Origin: Nevskia sp. | GTDB taxonomy: Bacteria; Pseudomonadota; Gammaproteobacteria; Nevskiales; Nevskiaceae | NCBI GenBank assembly: GCA_031291075.1 | Contig: JARLJS010000151.1 | Location: forward strand, 62,001-126,000 | Length of the DNA stretch: 64,000 nt | Direction: 5' to 3' | In this document: positions 43,956-54,088 of the stretch, in pieces | Position numbering within the stretch: the first letter of the stretch is position 1 | Layout of the letters: every line of letters starts with the position of its first letter | Notes under the pieces: model-generated | What the model was told of the DNA's origin: nothing | The model's database searches: none | The model's input: only the letters and a program-made list of their open reading frames with translations | Translations under genes and position numbers: made by a program

Positions 43956-44735
43956 ATGAATATTGATTCCTCGCTTGGCGCCGTGGTCACCGGTGGCGCA
44001 TCGGGCCTGGGTCTGGCGACCGTCAAGGCCTTGCGGGCCGCCGGCGCCAAGGTGGCGATCTTCGATCTCAATCCGGAGAGCGGCGAAAAGGCCGCGGCGG
44101 AGACCGGCGCCACGTTTTGCCGCTGCGACGTCCTGTCCGATGAAAGCGTCGACCAGGCCTTTGCCGCGGCGCGTGCCGCGCAGGGACAGGAGCGCGTACT
44201 GGTGTGTTGCGCCGGCGGCGGCAATGCCATTCCGACGGCCCGTCGCGACAAGACGAGCGGCGAGATCAAGATTTTTCCATCCGATCAGTTCGAATGGGTG
44301 CTGCGCCTGAACACGGTCGGCACCTTCCGCTGCATCACCCGCGCCGCGGCCGGCATGATGACCCTCGATCCTGTCGAGGGCGAACGCGGCGTGCTGATCA
44401 ACACGGCGTCGGCGGCCGCCACCGAGGGTCAAATGGGCCAGGCCGCGTATTCCGCCGCCAAGGCCGCCATCGTCGGCATGACCCTGACCATCGCCCGCGA
44501 CCTCGCGCGCGAGGGGATACGCGTCAACACCATCCAGCCGGGGATATTCGACACGCCCGCCATGGCCCGCGCCACACCCCAGATGCTTGAGGCACTGGGC
44601 AAGATGGTGCCGTTTCCTTCCCGCCTGGGGCAGCCCGACGAGTATTCCAGCCTGGCCCTGGAGATGATCCGGAACCGCTACCTGAACGGCGAGACCGTGC
44701 GCCTGGACGGGGCGATCCGCATGCAGCCGCGCTGA
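43956..44735 (+). CDS. Short-chain dehydrogenase (3-hydroxyacyl-CoA dehydrogenase type II-like)
   Basis: 259 residues, ATG behind TGGAGGC. TGGASGLGLATV cofactor motif, VCCAGGGNAIPT in place of NNAG, NTASAAATEGQMGQAAYSAAKAAIVGM active site (Ser, Tyr, Lys), and PGIFDTPA. The CAGG in place of NNAG, the GQ(M)GQ..YSA.K pattern and PGIFDTP are characteristic of HSD17B10 / type II 3-hydroxyacyl-CoA dehydrogenases. It would oxidise a 3-hydroxyacyl-CoA or hydroxysteroid-like CoA ester. It is 57 bases after the MaoC-like gene and convergent with the ligase gene. Confidence 0.87.
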   Translation: MNIDSSLGAVVTGGASGLGLATVKALRAAGAKVAIFDLNPESGEKAAAETGATFCRCDVLSDESVDQAFAAARAAQGQERVLVCCAGGGNAIPTARRDKTSGEIKIFPSDQFEWVLRLNTVGTFRCITRAAAGMMTLDPVEGERGVLINTASAAATEGQMGQAAYSAAKAAIVGMTLTIARDLAREGIRVNTIQPGIFDTPAMARATPQMLEALGKMVPFPSRLGQPDEYSSLALEMIRNRYLNGETVRLDGAIRMQPR

Positions 44736-44759
44736 CGATCCGGCTGCCGGGACGATTGC

Positions 44760-46241
44760 TCAGCCGGCTGTCGCCTCGAACAGCTTGCGTACCTCGGCCT
44801 GTTCGACCTTTAACGAGGGCGTGCGCGGCAATTGGTCGACGAAGCGCCAATGCACCGGCACGCAGGTGGCCGGCAGGTGCTCGCGTACCAGGGCTTCCAG
44901 CTCGCTCACCGTGGGGGCCGCAAGGCTGGGCTTGAGCTGGATGGCTACGGCCGGGACCTGGCCGAGCCGCTCATGCGGGACCCCGACGGCGGCGGCGGCG
45001 GAAATCGCTGGGTGCAGCATCAGCGTGCGCTCGATGCTTTCCGGCAGGATCTTGAAGCCGCCGCGCATGATCGCGCTGTCCCTGCGGCCGCGGTGAAACA
45101 GGAAGCCGTCGGAATCGATCAGGGCGATGTCGCTGGTGCGAATCCATTGCGCGCCGATGCGCGGTGAAACCACTTCGAGGACACCTTCCGTGCCTGGCGG
45201 CAACACCGCCCCGCTGTCGGGGTCGACGATGCGGAGCCGTGCTCCGGGCAGAGCCCGGCCCACGCTGCCGAACTTGCTTTGGCCCCAGACCGAGTGCAGC
45301 TCCTCGGTCATGGCGGCCACCGGGCCGGCGAATTCGGTGGCGCCGTAGGAAAGCAGTATCGGTACCCGGTAGCGCTCCTCGAAGGCGCGATGCACCGTGG
45401 GATCCAGCGGTGCCGCGCCGGTGCCGAGCCGGCGCAGGCACGCCAGGTCCGCCGGCGGGATATTGGCCTCGAGTACCATCTGCACCCCGGCCGGCGGCAG
45501 CCCGCTCGCCTGCGGGCGGTAACGGACCAGGTAGTCGTGCCAGCCCGCGACGGTGAAGCGCTCGAGCAGGACCGCCCGCTGGCCCTTGAGCAGCGGCGGC
45601 AGGGTGCTGTAGAGCCCGGAGATGTTGCCGAGCGGAAAGAACAGCAGGGTGGGAGGGGCCGAGGAAAGATCGCCGGCCGGAGCGCCGAGAAAATGCCTGG
45701 CGATGAGTTCGTAACTGACGGCGAACGGCTTCGGGGCTCCGGTGGTGCCGCTGGTCAGGATTTCGATCCGTGGAGCCGCTTCACCGGCAGCTGGTTCGCC
45801 GCGCGGCGCCGCATCGGAATCGGCCGGCAGGCTCGCACCGGTCGCATCCAGTGCGATGCCGATGCCGCCCTGGGCCCGTAGCGTCGATACGACAGGCTCC
45901 GAGAAGTCCGCCCGGGCTGCGACGAAAATCGGAGCGGCAAGGCGCTCCAGGTTGCGGGCGATCGCCGACGGCGATTGGAACGCATAGATCATGCGCACCG
46001 TTCGCCGCCTGGCCAGCAATCCAAGCAGCGCCGCGACGGCGTCCGGGTGGTTACGGGGCATGAAGGCCACCGGTGCTTCCGGCGGGACGGCGCTGGTCTG
46101 GAGCAGCGCCGCCACGTGATCGGCCACCCGCCGCAGCTCGCCCCAGGTGTACCAGCGTCCTTCAAACTCGATGGCGGCCTGGCTGGATGGCCGGTTCAGC
46201 GCGGCGGCGCACCAGTCCTCGAGCGGACGAACGTCTTGCAC
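44760..46241 (-). CDS. AMP-dependent acyl-CoA synthetase/ligase
   Basis: 493 residues, GTG start at 46241. P-loop EILTSGTTGAPKPFAV, SYGATEFAGPV adenylate block, SDIALIDSDGFLFHRGRRDSAIMRGGFKILPESIERTLM hinge, and a C-terminal LPRTPSLKVEQAEVRKLF segment with the final Lys. An ANL ligase for an organic acid. Only 9 bases separate it from the upstream aldehyde dehydrogenase gene; the pair would take an aldehyde to an acid and then to its CoA ester, an inference from order. Leftward, convergent with the SDR at 43956. Confidence 0.9.
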   Translation of the reverse strand: MQDVRPLEDWCAAALNRPSSQAAIEFEGRWYTWGELRRVADHVAALLQTSAVPPEAPVAFMPRNHPDAVAALLGLLARRRTVRMIYAFQSPSAIARNLERLAAPIFVAARADFSEPVVSTLRAQGGIGIALDATGASLPADSDAAPRGEPAAGEAAPRIEILTSGTTGAPKPFAVSYELIARHFLGAPAGDLSSAPPTLLFFPLGNISGLYSTLPPLLKGQRAVLLERFTVAGWHDYLVRYRPQASGLPPAGVQMVLEANIPPADLACLRRLGTGAAPLDPTVHRAFEERYRVPILLSYGATEFAGPVAAMTEELHSVWGQSKFGSVGRALPGARLRIVDPDSGAVLPPGTEGVLEVVSPRIGAQWIRTSDIALIDSDGFLFHRGRRDSAIMRGGFKILPESIERTLMLHPAISAAAAVGVPHERLGQVPAVAIQLKPSLAAPTVSELEALVREHLPATCVPVHWRFVDQLPRTPSLKVEQAEVRKLFEATAG

Positions 46242-46250
46242 CGATGGAGC

Positions 46251-47714
<1,464 letters not shown>

Positions 47715-47832
47715 GTTCAGGCTCTCCTAGTGGATGGGACAACGGACCGCACAGCCCCGCTTCGCCCCCCGGCGGACGATCCGCCCCGATGGGGGCCTCA
47801 GCCGTCCGACGGGTGTGGACGGCGACTTCGTA

Positions 47833-47851
47833 TAATCATCATCGTTGATTA
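47833..47851. promoter_or_regulatory. Inverted repeat upstream of the aldehyde dehydrogenase
   Basis: TAATCA and TGATTA arms spaced by seven bases form a 19-bp interrupted palindrome, 120 bases before the leftward aldehyde dehydrogenase start. It could be a regulator site, but only the symmetry supports it. Confidence 0.3.
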
Positions 47852-47894
47852 GTACGTCAAGTTGGCGGCGACGCTCCCGGCATCAAATCATCAG

Positions 47895-47930
47895 CGCTGT
47901 TGACAACAGCGGCGCGGAACGTTTTACTAT
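47895..47930 (+). promoter_or_regulatory. Promoter with palindrome over the -35 box, P450 operon
   Basis: TTGACA at 47900-47905 and TACTAT at 47925-47930 (spacing 19) resemble a sigma-70 promoter. The -35 is embedded in a perfect 17-bp palindrome, CGCTGTTGACAACAGCG (47895-47911). The arms are in TGTTG-N-CAACA order, the reverse of the CAACANTGTTG family, so a different protein may bind. Confidence 0.4.
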
Positions 47931-47948
47931 GAAACACAGTGGTTCATA
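47928..47948. promoter_or_regulatory. Shared 21-bp operator, copy 1 (P450 operon)
   Basis: Near-perfect palindrome with outer arms TATGAA/TTCATA and inner CAC/GTG; only one base pair in the arms is unpaired. It overlaps the putative -10 and the first transcribed bases, about 65 bases before the P450 ATG at 48011. It matches 18 of 21 positions with the site at 55262-55282 before the TonB operon. Probable target of the TetR protein at 50071, inferred from position. Confidence 0.65.
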
Positions 47949-48010
47949 TCAACGCCGCCCGTGAAAGCTCTGCCGCGACCGGGCGGGCAAGCGCGTCGGA
48001 GAATCAAGCA

Positions 48011-49294
48011 ATGGGCAGTTTCGAGCGTGTCGACTTCTTCACGGATCTTTCCCTGGTGGACGATCCCTACCCGTATTTCGATTACCTGCGCAGCCAGGGG
48101 TCGGTGACCAGGCTGCCGCACCGCAACGTCGTCGCCGTCACCGGCCACGAGGAGGCGCTGGCCGTCCTCAACGACGCCCAGACCTTTTCCTCGGCGGTGG
48201 CAGTCGGCGGGCCGATTCCGGATCTGCCGTTCGTGCCGCAGGGAGACGACATCAGCGCCCAGCTCGAGGAATATCGCGAGCAGATGTACGCCTACGGCGC
48301 CATCGTCACCATGGACGGCGCCAGGCATGCGAAAAGCCGCGCCCTGCTGATGCGGCTGTTCACCCCGAGCCGGCTGAAGAAGAACGAGGAATTCATCCTG
48401 GGCCAGGCCGACCGGCAGATCGACGAGTTCATCGGCCAGGGCCGCTTCGAGCTGCTCAAGCAGTACGCCTCGCCGTTCGCCCTGCTGGTCATCGCCGACC
48501 TGCTGGGCCTGTCGGAAAGCGACCGCAAGACGTTCCGCGATCAGGCCTTCGAGGTGCCCCAGCAGATGGGCGCCGATGCGCAGGTCGAAAGCAGCGCGGC
48601 GGAGTTCTTCGGCTTCGTCTTCAACTACTTCGAAGAGTACATCTCCAGCCGCCGCGAACAGCCGACCGGCGATATCCTCACTGATCTTGCGATCGCGAGG
48701 TATCCGGACGGCTCGCTGCCCGAGGTTGCGGATGTCGCCTGGGTCGCCGCCTTCCTGTTCGGCGCCGGCCAGGACACCACGGCACGCCTGCTGTCCGCCT
48801 GTCTGCAGGTGCTGGGCGAGCGTCCCGACCTGCAGTCGCTGTTGCGGGCGGATCCCGGGCGCATTCCGGATTTCATCGAGGAGGCGCTGCGCATGGACGG
48901 TGCGGTCAAGCATGCGGCACGGCTGGCGCTACGCTCCACCCGGATCGGCGGCGTGGACATTCCTGCCGGTACGGTTGTCTCCCTGTTCTACGGAGCCTGC
49001 AACCGCGATCCGCGCAAGTTCGAAAACCCCAACGAGTTCCGGCTGGGCCGACCGAATGTGAAGGAGCATCTGGGCTTCGGGCGCGGCGCGCATACCTGCG
49101 CCGGGGCGGCGCTGGCACGGGCCGAGGTGCGGGTGAGCCTCGAACGGATGCTGCAGCGGATGGACGATATCCGCATCGCCGAGGCGTTTCACGGCAAGCC
49201 CGGACAGCGCCGGTTCTCCCATGAGCCCACCTATGTCCTGCGCGGGCTGAAAGAGTTGCACCTGGAATTCACCCGGGCGGGCGGCGGGGGCTGA
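48011..49294 (+). CDS. Cytochrome P450
   Basis: 427 residues from the ATG at 48011 (GGAG upstream; a GTG at 47939 would extend into the operator). I-helix [10 protein letters not shown], ExxR in EEALRMD, haem loop [15 protein letters not shown] with the cysteine. The usual GxH is conserved. It opens the operon P450, 2Fe-2S ferredoxin (2 bases on), stand-alone small domain protein, TetR, SDR. This is a self-sufficient unit for a hydroxylation apart from the reductase, which is missing. Third P450 of the window and not closely related to the other two. Confidence 0.94.
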   Translation: MGSFERVDFFTDLSLVDDPYPYFDYLRSQGSVTRLPHRNVVAVTGHEEALAVLNDAQTFSSAVAVGGPIPDLPFVPQGDDISAQLEEYREQMYAYGAIVTMDGARHAKSRALLMRLFTPSRLKKNEEFILGQADRQIDEFIGQGRFELLKQYASPFALLVIADLLGLSESDRKTFRDQAFEVPQQMGADAQVESSAAEFFGFVFNYFEEYISSRREQPTGDILTDLAIARYPDGSLPEVADVAWVAAFLFGAGQDTTARLLSACLQVLGERPDLQSLLRADPGRIPDFIEEALRMDGAVKHAARLALRSTRIGGVDIPAGTVVSLFYGACNRDPRKFENPNEFRLGRPNVKEHLGFGRGAHTCAGAALARAEVRVSLERMLQRMDDIRIAEAFHGKPGQRRFSHEPTYVLRGLKELHLEFTRAGGGG

Positions 49295-49296
49295 AG

Positions 49297-49614
49297 ATGC
49301 CGAAGCTGACGATCACGACGCGCGGTGGGCAGGCGCGTGCGGTGGAGGCCCAAGCGTCGCGAACCCTGATGGATGCGATTCGCGACGAGGGCCTGGCCGA
49401 GCTGCAGGCCCTGTGCGGCGGCTGTTGTTCCTGTGCCACCTGTCATGTCTATGTCGATCCCGCGTTCGCGGACCGCCTGCCGCCGCTCGGCGAAGATGAG
49501 GACGCTCTGCTGAGCGGATCGGATCATCGCACGGGTGCGTCGCGCTTATCCTGTCAGATCCGGATACTCGAATCGCTGGAAGGGCTGCGGGTGACGATCG
49601 CGCCGGAGGGATAG
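49297..49614 (+). CDS. 2Fe-2S ferredoxin (adrenodoxin/putidaredoxin type)
   Basis: 105 residues. Cysteine pattern is C-x5-C-x2-C ([15 protein letters not shown], ligands about Cys40, Cys46 and Cys49) and a distal Cys86 in LSCQIRI, with the usual [12 protein letters not shown] segment, marking the P450/Rieske-type donor ferredoxins. It begins two bases after the P450 stop, so it is co-translated and almost certainly its electron donor. An extra Cys sits inside the cluster loop (CGGCCSC). A ferredoxin reductase is not encoded in the window. Confidence 0.95.
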   Translation: MPKLTITTRGGQARAVEAQASRTLMDAIRDEGLAELQALCGGCCSCATCHVYVDPAFADRLPPLGEDEDALLSGSDHRTGASRLSCQIRILESLEGLRVTIAPEG

Positions 49615-49682
49615 TGTGAACCCCGAGATCCGGGGAGGGTAAGACAGTGATCCACGTTTTTTCAGGCAGGGGAGCAATCACC

Positions 49683-49979
49683 ATGTCAGTTGCAGGAAAA
49701 TGGAACGTCACCATCAAGGCACCGACCGGCCCGCAGACCACGGTACTGGAGCTCAAGGAGGTCGATGGCGAGCTCACGGGCACCCAGTCGGGGCAGGGAA
49801 CGACGACCGAGGTGACCGGTGCAAGCTATGACGGGACCAAGCTGTCCTGGATCAATCATGTCACCAAGCCGATGAAGATGAAGGTCGAGTTCACGGCCAC
49901 GGTCGAAGGCACGCAGATGACCGGCAAGGTCAAGGCTGGCTTCATGGGTTCGTACCCGTTTACCGGCGTCAAGGAATAA
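49683..49979 (+). CDS. Small stand-alone protein with the recurrent fusion domain
   Basis: 98 residues from the ATG at 49683 (GGGGAG upstream; an upstream in-frame codon is less likely). The whole protein is one domain: G.W.V..K.PTGPQ, L.L....GELTGTQSGQG, NHVTKPMKMKVEF and GKVKAGFMGSYPFTG. About 60 of 96 residues are identical by eye with the C-terminal domain of the P450 at 6673, and it is related to the tail of the molybdenum hydroxylase at 21053. The alternating strand pattern suggests a small beta-barrel (calycin-like), perhaps binding lipophilic substrate. No signal peptide. Function unknown; it sits between ferredoxin and TetR in the P450 operon. Confidence 0.8.
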   Translation: MSVAGKWNVTIKAPTGPQTTVLELKEVDGELTGTQSGQGTTTEVTGASYDGTKLSWINHVTKPMKMKVEFTATVEGTQMTGKVKAGFMGSYPFTGVKE

Positions 49980-50070
49980 GGGGCGTGTCACCGCAGGAGG
50001 GCAGGGGCGCGGGCGGGGCTGGCTCCGGGCCACCGGGCCCGGTTGTTCGTGGTGCGCCGGGGGACTCTCC

Positions 50071-50814
50071 GTGAACAGTGCCCTGCCGGTTTCGGCCACA
50101 AAGGCCGCCCAGAAAATCTACCAGCCCCACTTGTCCACTGCGCGCGATGCCCGCGCCGTGCGCACCCGCGAGGCATTGAGGCGCGCATTGCTGCAACTGC
50201 TCGAGGTCGAGGCGTTCGAGCACATCACGATCCGGCATATCACGACGGAGGCGGGCATCGGCTACACCACGTTCTTCCGGCACCACCCGACGAAGGAATC
50301 GCTTCTCGATGACCTGGCGGCGGTGCAGATTCGCCGCCTGATCGATCTCACCATGCCGCAAATGGAGATCACCAACACGCGCGCCGCCTCGGAGGCCCTG
50401 TTTGCCTACGTCGATGGGCAGCGTCGATTGTGGTCGACGCTGCTGACCGGAGGCGCGGCCGGAGCCCTTCGCGCCGAGTTCCTGCGCATCTCGCGGGAAA
50501 TTGCCGCAACCATGCCGCGTCCCGGCATCTGGCCGCCGGCGGAGGTGGCGATCCGGCTGGTGGTGAGCGGAACCATTGAACTGCTCGCCTGGTGGCTGCG
50601 GCAAAGCGATCCGATATCGATCAAGGAGGTGGCCGAAATCCATGATTGTGTCGTGGTCCAGCCGGCCATCAACAATCCCGATATAAAAGGCGCCGTGCGA
50701 TCCAAAGCTGAAGTGGCCAGGAATAAGGCCGCAGGCCGGCGCAAGCCCGCTGCGCCCGGCCGCAAGGCGCAGGCTCGCGGCCGTGGCAAGACCGCGGCGG
50801 CTACCTCCAAGTAG
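50071..50814 (+). CDS. TetR family regulator with histone-H1-like C-terminal tail
   Basis: 247 residues, GTG start behind a GGGGA site. The N-terminal HTH is ITIRHITTEAGIGYTTFFRHHPTKESLL (about 51-78); the ligand domain resembles the TetR at 8525 (LWSTLLTGGAA, LRAEFLRI, LLAWWLRQ). Unlike that paralogue it ends in about 40 Ala/Lys/Arg/Pro-rich residues (AGRRKPAAPG, RGRGKTAAAT), a disordered basic tail like those of bacterial histone-H1-type proteins, which could add non-specific DNA binding. In the P450-ferredoxin operon. Likely ligand-responsive repressor of the 21-bp operator. Confidence 0.9.
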   Translation: MNSALPVSATKAAQKIYQPHLSTARDARAVRTREALRRALLQLLEVEAFEHITIRHITTEAGIGYTTFFRHHPTKESLLDDLAAVQIRRLIDLTMPQMEITNTRAASEALFAYVDGQRRLWSTLLTGGAAGALRAEFLRISREIAATMPRPGIWPPAEVAIRLVVSGTIELLAWWLRQSDPISIKEVAEIHDCVVVQPAINNPDIKGAVRSKAEVARNKAAGRRKPAAPGRKAQARGRGKTAAATSK

Positions 50815-50822
50815 GCGATACC

Positions 50823-51617
50823 GTGCCGGATTCGCTGCATCTCGACGGCCGGGTCGCGTTCGTCAGCGGCGCGGGGCGAGGTGCGGGCCGGGCGATTGCA
50901 CTGGCGCTGGCACGCCACGGCGCCGGCGGCGTGGCCGTCAATGATTTCGTCCCGGAGCGCGCGGCGGCCGTGGCCGGGGAGATCCTGGCACTGGGTGTGC
51001 CCGCCATCGCGGTTCCAGCGGACGTGGCTGATCACGCGGCAATCCGCGCCGCGCTGAGCCAGGCCGCAACGCTCGGGCCGGTCACCATCCTGGTCAACAA
51101 CGCCGGCAATGCCGGGCCACGCGACCGGATGGGGCTCGCCCCCGTGTTCTGGGAAACGGATCCTGCCGACTGGGACTGTTTCCTTCACACCAACCTGCGG
51201 GGTGTGATGAATTGCTGCCATGCCGCGCTGCCGGGAATGGTGGCGCAGCAGCGCGGCCGGATCGTGACGATCATCTCGGACGCCGGCCGTGTCGGCGAGG
51301 CGCGGCTGGCAGTTTATGCGGCCGCCAAGGCCGGGGCGGCCGGGTTCATGCGGTCCATTGCGCGCGAGGTGGGGCGATTCGGCATCACGGCGAACTGTGT
51401 TTCGCTGTCGACGCTCGAACCCGCGCTCGAGGAACCGGAAAGGAGCCGGTTCATGGCGAGCGAGCGCGCCAAGGATCTGATCTCGCGCTATGTGATCCGT
51501 CGCTTCGGGACCCCCGAGGACGTGGCGATGATGGTCTGCTTCCTCTGCTCGGACGCGGCCGGCTGGATCTCCGGGCAAACCTACCCTGTCAACGGCGGCT
51601 ACAGCTTTTCACTGTAG
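50823..51617 (+). CDS. Short-chain dehydrogenase/reductase
   Basis: 264 residues, GTG at 50823, eight bases after the TetR stop. SGAGRGAGRAIALAL cofactor motif, NNAGNAG, IISDAGRVGEARLAVYAAAK (active-site Ser and YxxxK), and SGQTYPVNGGYSF at the end. A complete classical SDR. Ser of the catalytic triad lies in the IISDAG segment. Last gene of the P450 operon, so it probably oxidises the alcohol the P450 makes. Convergent with the SDR at 51634, separated by 16 bases only. Confidence 0.88.
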   Translation: MPDSLHLDGRVAFVSGAGRGAGRAIALALARHGAGGVAVNDFVPERAAAVAGEILALGVPAIAVPADVADHAAIRAALSQAATLGPVTILVNNAGNAGPRDRMGLAPVFWETDPADWDCFLHTNLRGVMNCCHAALPGMVAQQRGRIVTIISDAGRVGEARLAVYAAAKAGAAGFMRSIAREVGRFGITANCVSLSTLEPALEEPERSRFMASERAKDLISRYVIRRFGTPEDVAMMVCFLCSDAAGWISGQTYPVNGGYSFSL

Positions 51618-51633
51618 ACCCGGGTGCCGGTGG

Positions 51634-52572
51634 TCAGCGGGTCGAACCACCTCGACGCGCCATCTCGAAGCTGCGGCGAATGTGGTCGGCCTGGCCCGAC
51701 GGCACCGCCGGCAGCGCCCATGCGCCCTCGATGTCGCCGATCGCCTGGATGTGTTCGGCCACCTGCTCGATGGTCCAGGAAGGCCGGTACAGGCCAGGCG
51801 TTTCGGCGACATAGGCCTTGGCCACCCGTCCCGCCATCGAGACCAGCATCTCGCCCGTGATCGAACAGGATTCGTGTGCCAGCCAGCCCACCACCGGCGC
51901 CACCAGCTCTGGCCCCATCGGCGGGTAGGCCGAAGTATCCAGGCCCTCGGCCATCCGGGTCACCGCTCCGGGTGCGATGATGTTGCACTTGACCCCTTCG
52001 GCAGCCCCTTCGAGGGCGGCAACGTTGCACAGGCCGATCATGCCGGTCTTGGCCACGGCGTAGTTGGCGACGTTGTGGTTGCCGTAAAGGCCGCTGACCG
52101 AGGAGGTCAATACGATACGACCATAGCCGGCCTCGCACATCACGGGAAAAGCCGGTCGAAGGACGTGGAAAGCGCCCCGCAGATGCACATCCAGGACAGT
52201 TTCAAAGTCCTCGTAACTCATCTGCTTCAGCGGGGCGCGGCGGACGATCCCCGCGTTGTGGATCAGGATGTCGAGCCGGCCGTAGTGGTCGAGGGCCGAC
52301 TGGATGATGGCCTTGCCGCCCTCGGGCGTGGCCACCGAAGCGGTAGAGGCGACGGCCCGGCCTCCGGCAGAGGCGATTTCCCGCACCACCTCCTGCGCCG
52401 GGCCGGAATCGACCCCATCCCCCTTCAGGCTGGCGCCGGGATCGTTGACGACGACCTTTGCGCCCCTGGCGGCGAGGAGCAGGGCGTAGGCCCGTCCCAG
52501 GCCGCGGCCGGCACCGGTGATCACGGCGACGCGTTCGTCGAATCTAAGCTCGGCCACTGAATGCTTCTCCAT
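51634..52572 (-). CDS. Short-chain dehydrogenase (HSD17B4/MFE-2 N-domain-like)
   Basis: 312 residues. TGAGRGLGRAYALLLAARGAKVVVND, then HNAGI, TSSVSGLYGNHNVANYAVAK (Ser, Tyr, Lys), IIAPGAVTRM. The order and the VVVND(P/L) strand end match the (3R)-hydroxyacyl-CoA dehydrogenase domain of peroxisomal multifunctional enzyme 2 (HSD17B4), with a C-terminal extension after 250. It would oxidise a hydroxyacyl-CoA or a steroid-like hydroxyl. Last gene of a leftward unit TauD, Rieske, SDR, 53 bases after the Rieske gene. Confidence 0.88.
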   Translation of the reverse strand: MEKHSVAELRFDERVAVITGAGRGLGRAYALLLAARGAKVVVNDPGASLKGDGVDSGPAQEVVREIASAGGRAVASTASVATPEGGKAIIQSALDHYGRLDILIHNAGIVRRAPLKQMSYEDFETVLDVHLRGAFHVLRPAFPVMCEAGYGRIVLTSSVSGLYGNHNVANYAVAKTGMIGLCNVAALEGAAEGVKCNIIAPGAVTRMAEGLDTSAYPPMGPELVAPVVGWLAHESCSITGEMLVSMAGRVAKAYVAETPGLYRPSWTIEQVAEHIQAIGDIEGAWALPAVPSGQADHIRRSFEMARRGGSTR

Positions 52573-52625
52573 GCTTATTGGCGGATCACGCGCTCGCCCA
52601 TGGGCGGCGCCGCAACCGGCTCAAG

Positions 52626-53999
52626 CTATCGCAGCCGCTTGGGCGTGCCGGTCCCCATGTACGCCGACAGGACCCGGTGGAAGTTGGTGACTTTCCGTTC
52701 CTGGTGCGGATTGGGCAGGGTGCCGCGGAAGCCGCGGGACTTCATGCCGCGCTGCACCGCGGCCATGTTCGAAAAATCCTGCGTCAGCACCTTGCCCCAT
52801 TTCTCGGCGTTCGGCTCCGAGTACACCCACTGGGTTTTCGGTTCCTGGCCCGCGGGGTAGCGCTCGATCGCGTACGACTCGAAGATGCACTTGCTCGTAT
52901 CATCGCCGTAGGGCCTGGCCCGATAGCACAGCGCGAACGTGACGCCCTGAAGGATCGACATATTCGGGAAAATGCTCCAGGCCAGGCCTGCTTCGGCCAT
53001 CTGTTCCGGCGAAATCGTCGGCCAGATCACCCCGCGGGCGGCATCGTCCGCCTTCGCCGCCGCGAGCCAGTGCTTGATCACCTCCGGCGCCGGGGTGCCT
53101 TCGGGCAGTTCGTCGACCAGCCGCTTCGCCGCATTGACCAGCGTTTCGGTGGTGCTGGCATTGTTCACCGTGGTGTAGATCTCGTTCTGCAACTCGTAGG
53201 TGGAGACGCGCGGATCCTTGCCCTTGCCAGCCCGGGTGATGGTGCTGCTCTGCTTCATCTTGAGCGCCGGATCCCGTTCGTCGAATCCGCTGACGCCGTG
53301 AAGCCGGTGTGCCTTGCTGTAGGCGTAGTACTGGCCATAGGCAAGAAGCTGCGAGTGAGTCCCCTCGACGTGATACGGCTCCATGAAGGCCTCGATGGCG
53401 GCCTTCCAGTTGCAATCGAAGATCACCCACTGCCGCCACTTGTAGCGCATCTGCTCGAAGGAAAACGGGTCGAGGATGCTTGCCGCCGGCTCCAGGTATT
53501 CGCGCAAGGGCACGCAGGCAGGATCCATGTTGATGAAGATCCACCCGCCCCAGGTGTCGACCCTGACCCCGGGGAGCCGCGTGCGCTCGTCGGTCAGCGC
53601 CCCTTTCCAATCCATCTCGTCGAGCTTGAAGGTGCACTTGCCTTCGAGGTCGTAGCGCCAGCCGTGAAAGCCGCAGACGAACTGCTTGCGCGTGCCACAG
53701 GCGCTGTGCTGGCCGGCAGGCGTGTCCACCAGTTGACGCCCGCGATGCGAGCAGACGTTGTGGTATGCCTTGATCGTCTCGGGCGTGGTACGCACGATGA
53801 CGATGGAATCGGCGCCCACGTTGTAGGTGATGAAATCCCCGACCTGGGGGATCTCCTCGACGCGTCCCGCGTGCTGCCAGACCCGCGCCCACAACCTGTC
53901 GCCCTCGGCATCGGCGTAGTCCCTGGACAGGTACGCTTCCACCGGGAAGGTCAACGGCTCGGACAACTCCTCGATGTCGATGGAGACCGGTTTGTTCAT
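52626..53999 (-). CDS. Rieske aromatic-ring-hydroxylating oxygenase alpha subunit
   Basis: 457 residues. Rieske 2Fe-2S ligands Cys83/His85 (CSHRGRQL) and Cys109/His112 (CGFHGWRY), with an unusually long 23-residue spacing. The mononuclear iron is bound by His210 and His215 (EAFMEPYHVEGTH). The Asp that bridges the two centres in naphthalene dioxygenase is replaced by Glu207 (EPYH), a variant seen in the EAFMEGYH branch. It is a terminal oxygenase for a hydrophobic substrate, and needs a reductase that is not in the window. Middle gene of TauD, Rieske, SDR. Confidence 0.93.
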   Translation of the reverse strand: MNKPVSIDIEELSEPLTFPVEAYLSRDYADAEGDRLWARVWQHAGRVEEIPQVGDFITYNVGADSIVIVRTTPETIKAYHNVCSHRGRQLVDTPAGQHSACGTRKQFVCGFHGWRYDLEGKCTFKLDEMDWKGALTDERTRLPGVRVDTWGGWIFINMDPACVPLREYLEPAASILDPFSFEQMRYKWRQWVIFDCNWKAAIEAFMEPYHVEGTHSQLLAYGQYYAYSKAHRLHGVSGFDERDPALKMKQSSTITRAGKGKDPRVSTYELQNEIYTTVNNASTTETLVNAAKRLVDELPEGTPAPEVIKHWLAAAKADDAARGVIWPTISPEQMAEAGLAWSIFPNMSILQGVTFALCYRARPYGDDTSKCIFESYAIERYPAGQEPKTQWVYSEPNAEKWGKVLTQDFSNMAAVQRGMKSRGFRGTLPNPHQERKVTNFHRVLSAYMGTGTPKRLR

Positions 54000-54088
54000 G
54001 TCACGCTCCTCACCCGTAGGCGTCTATGGCCGACAAGGCCGGCGTCATCCGCGACAGACGATCGCCAGCTCATGACTCTGTGCGAGCT

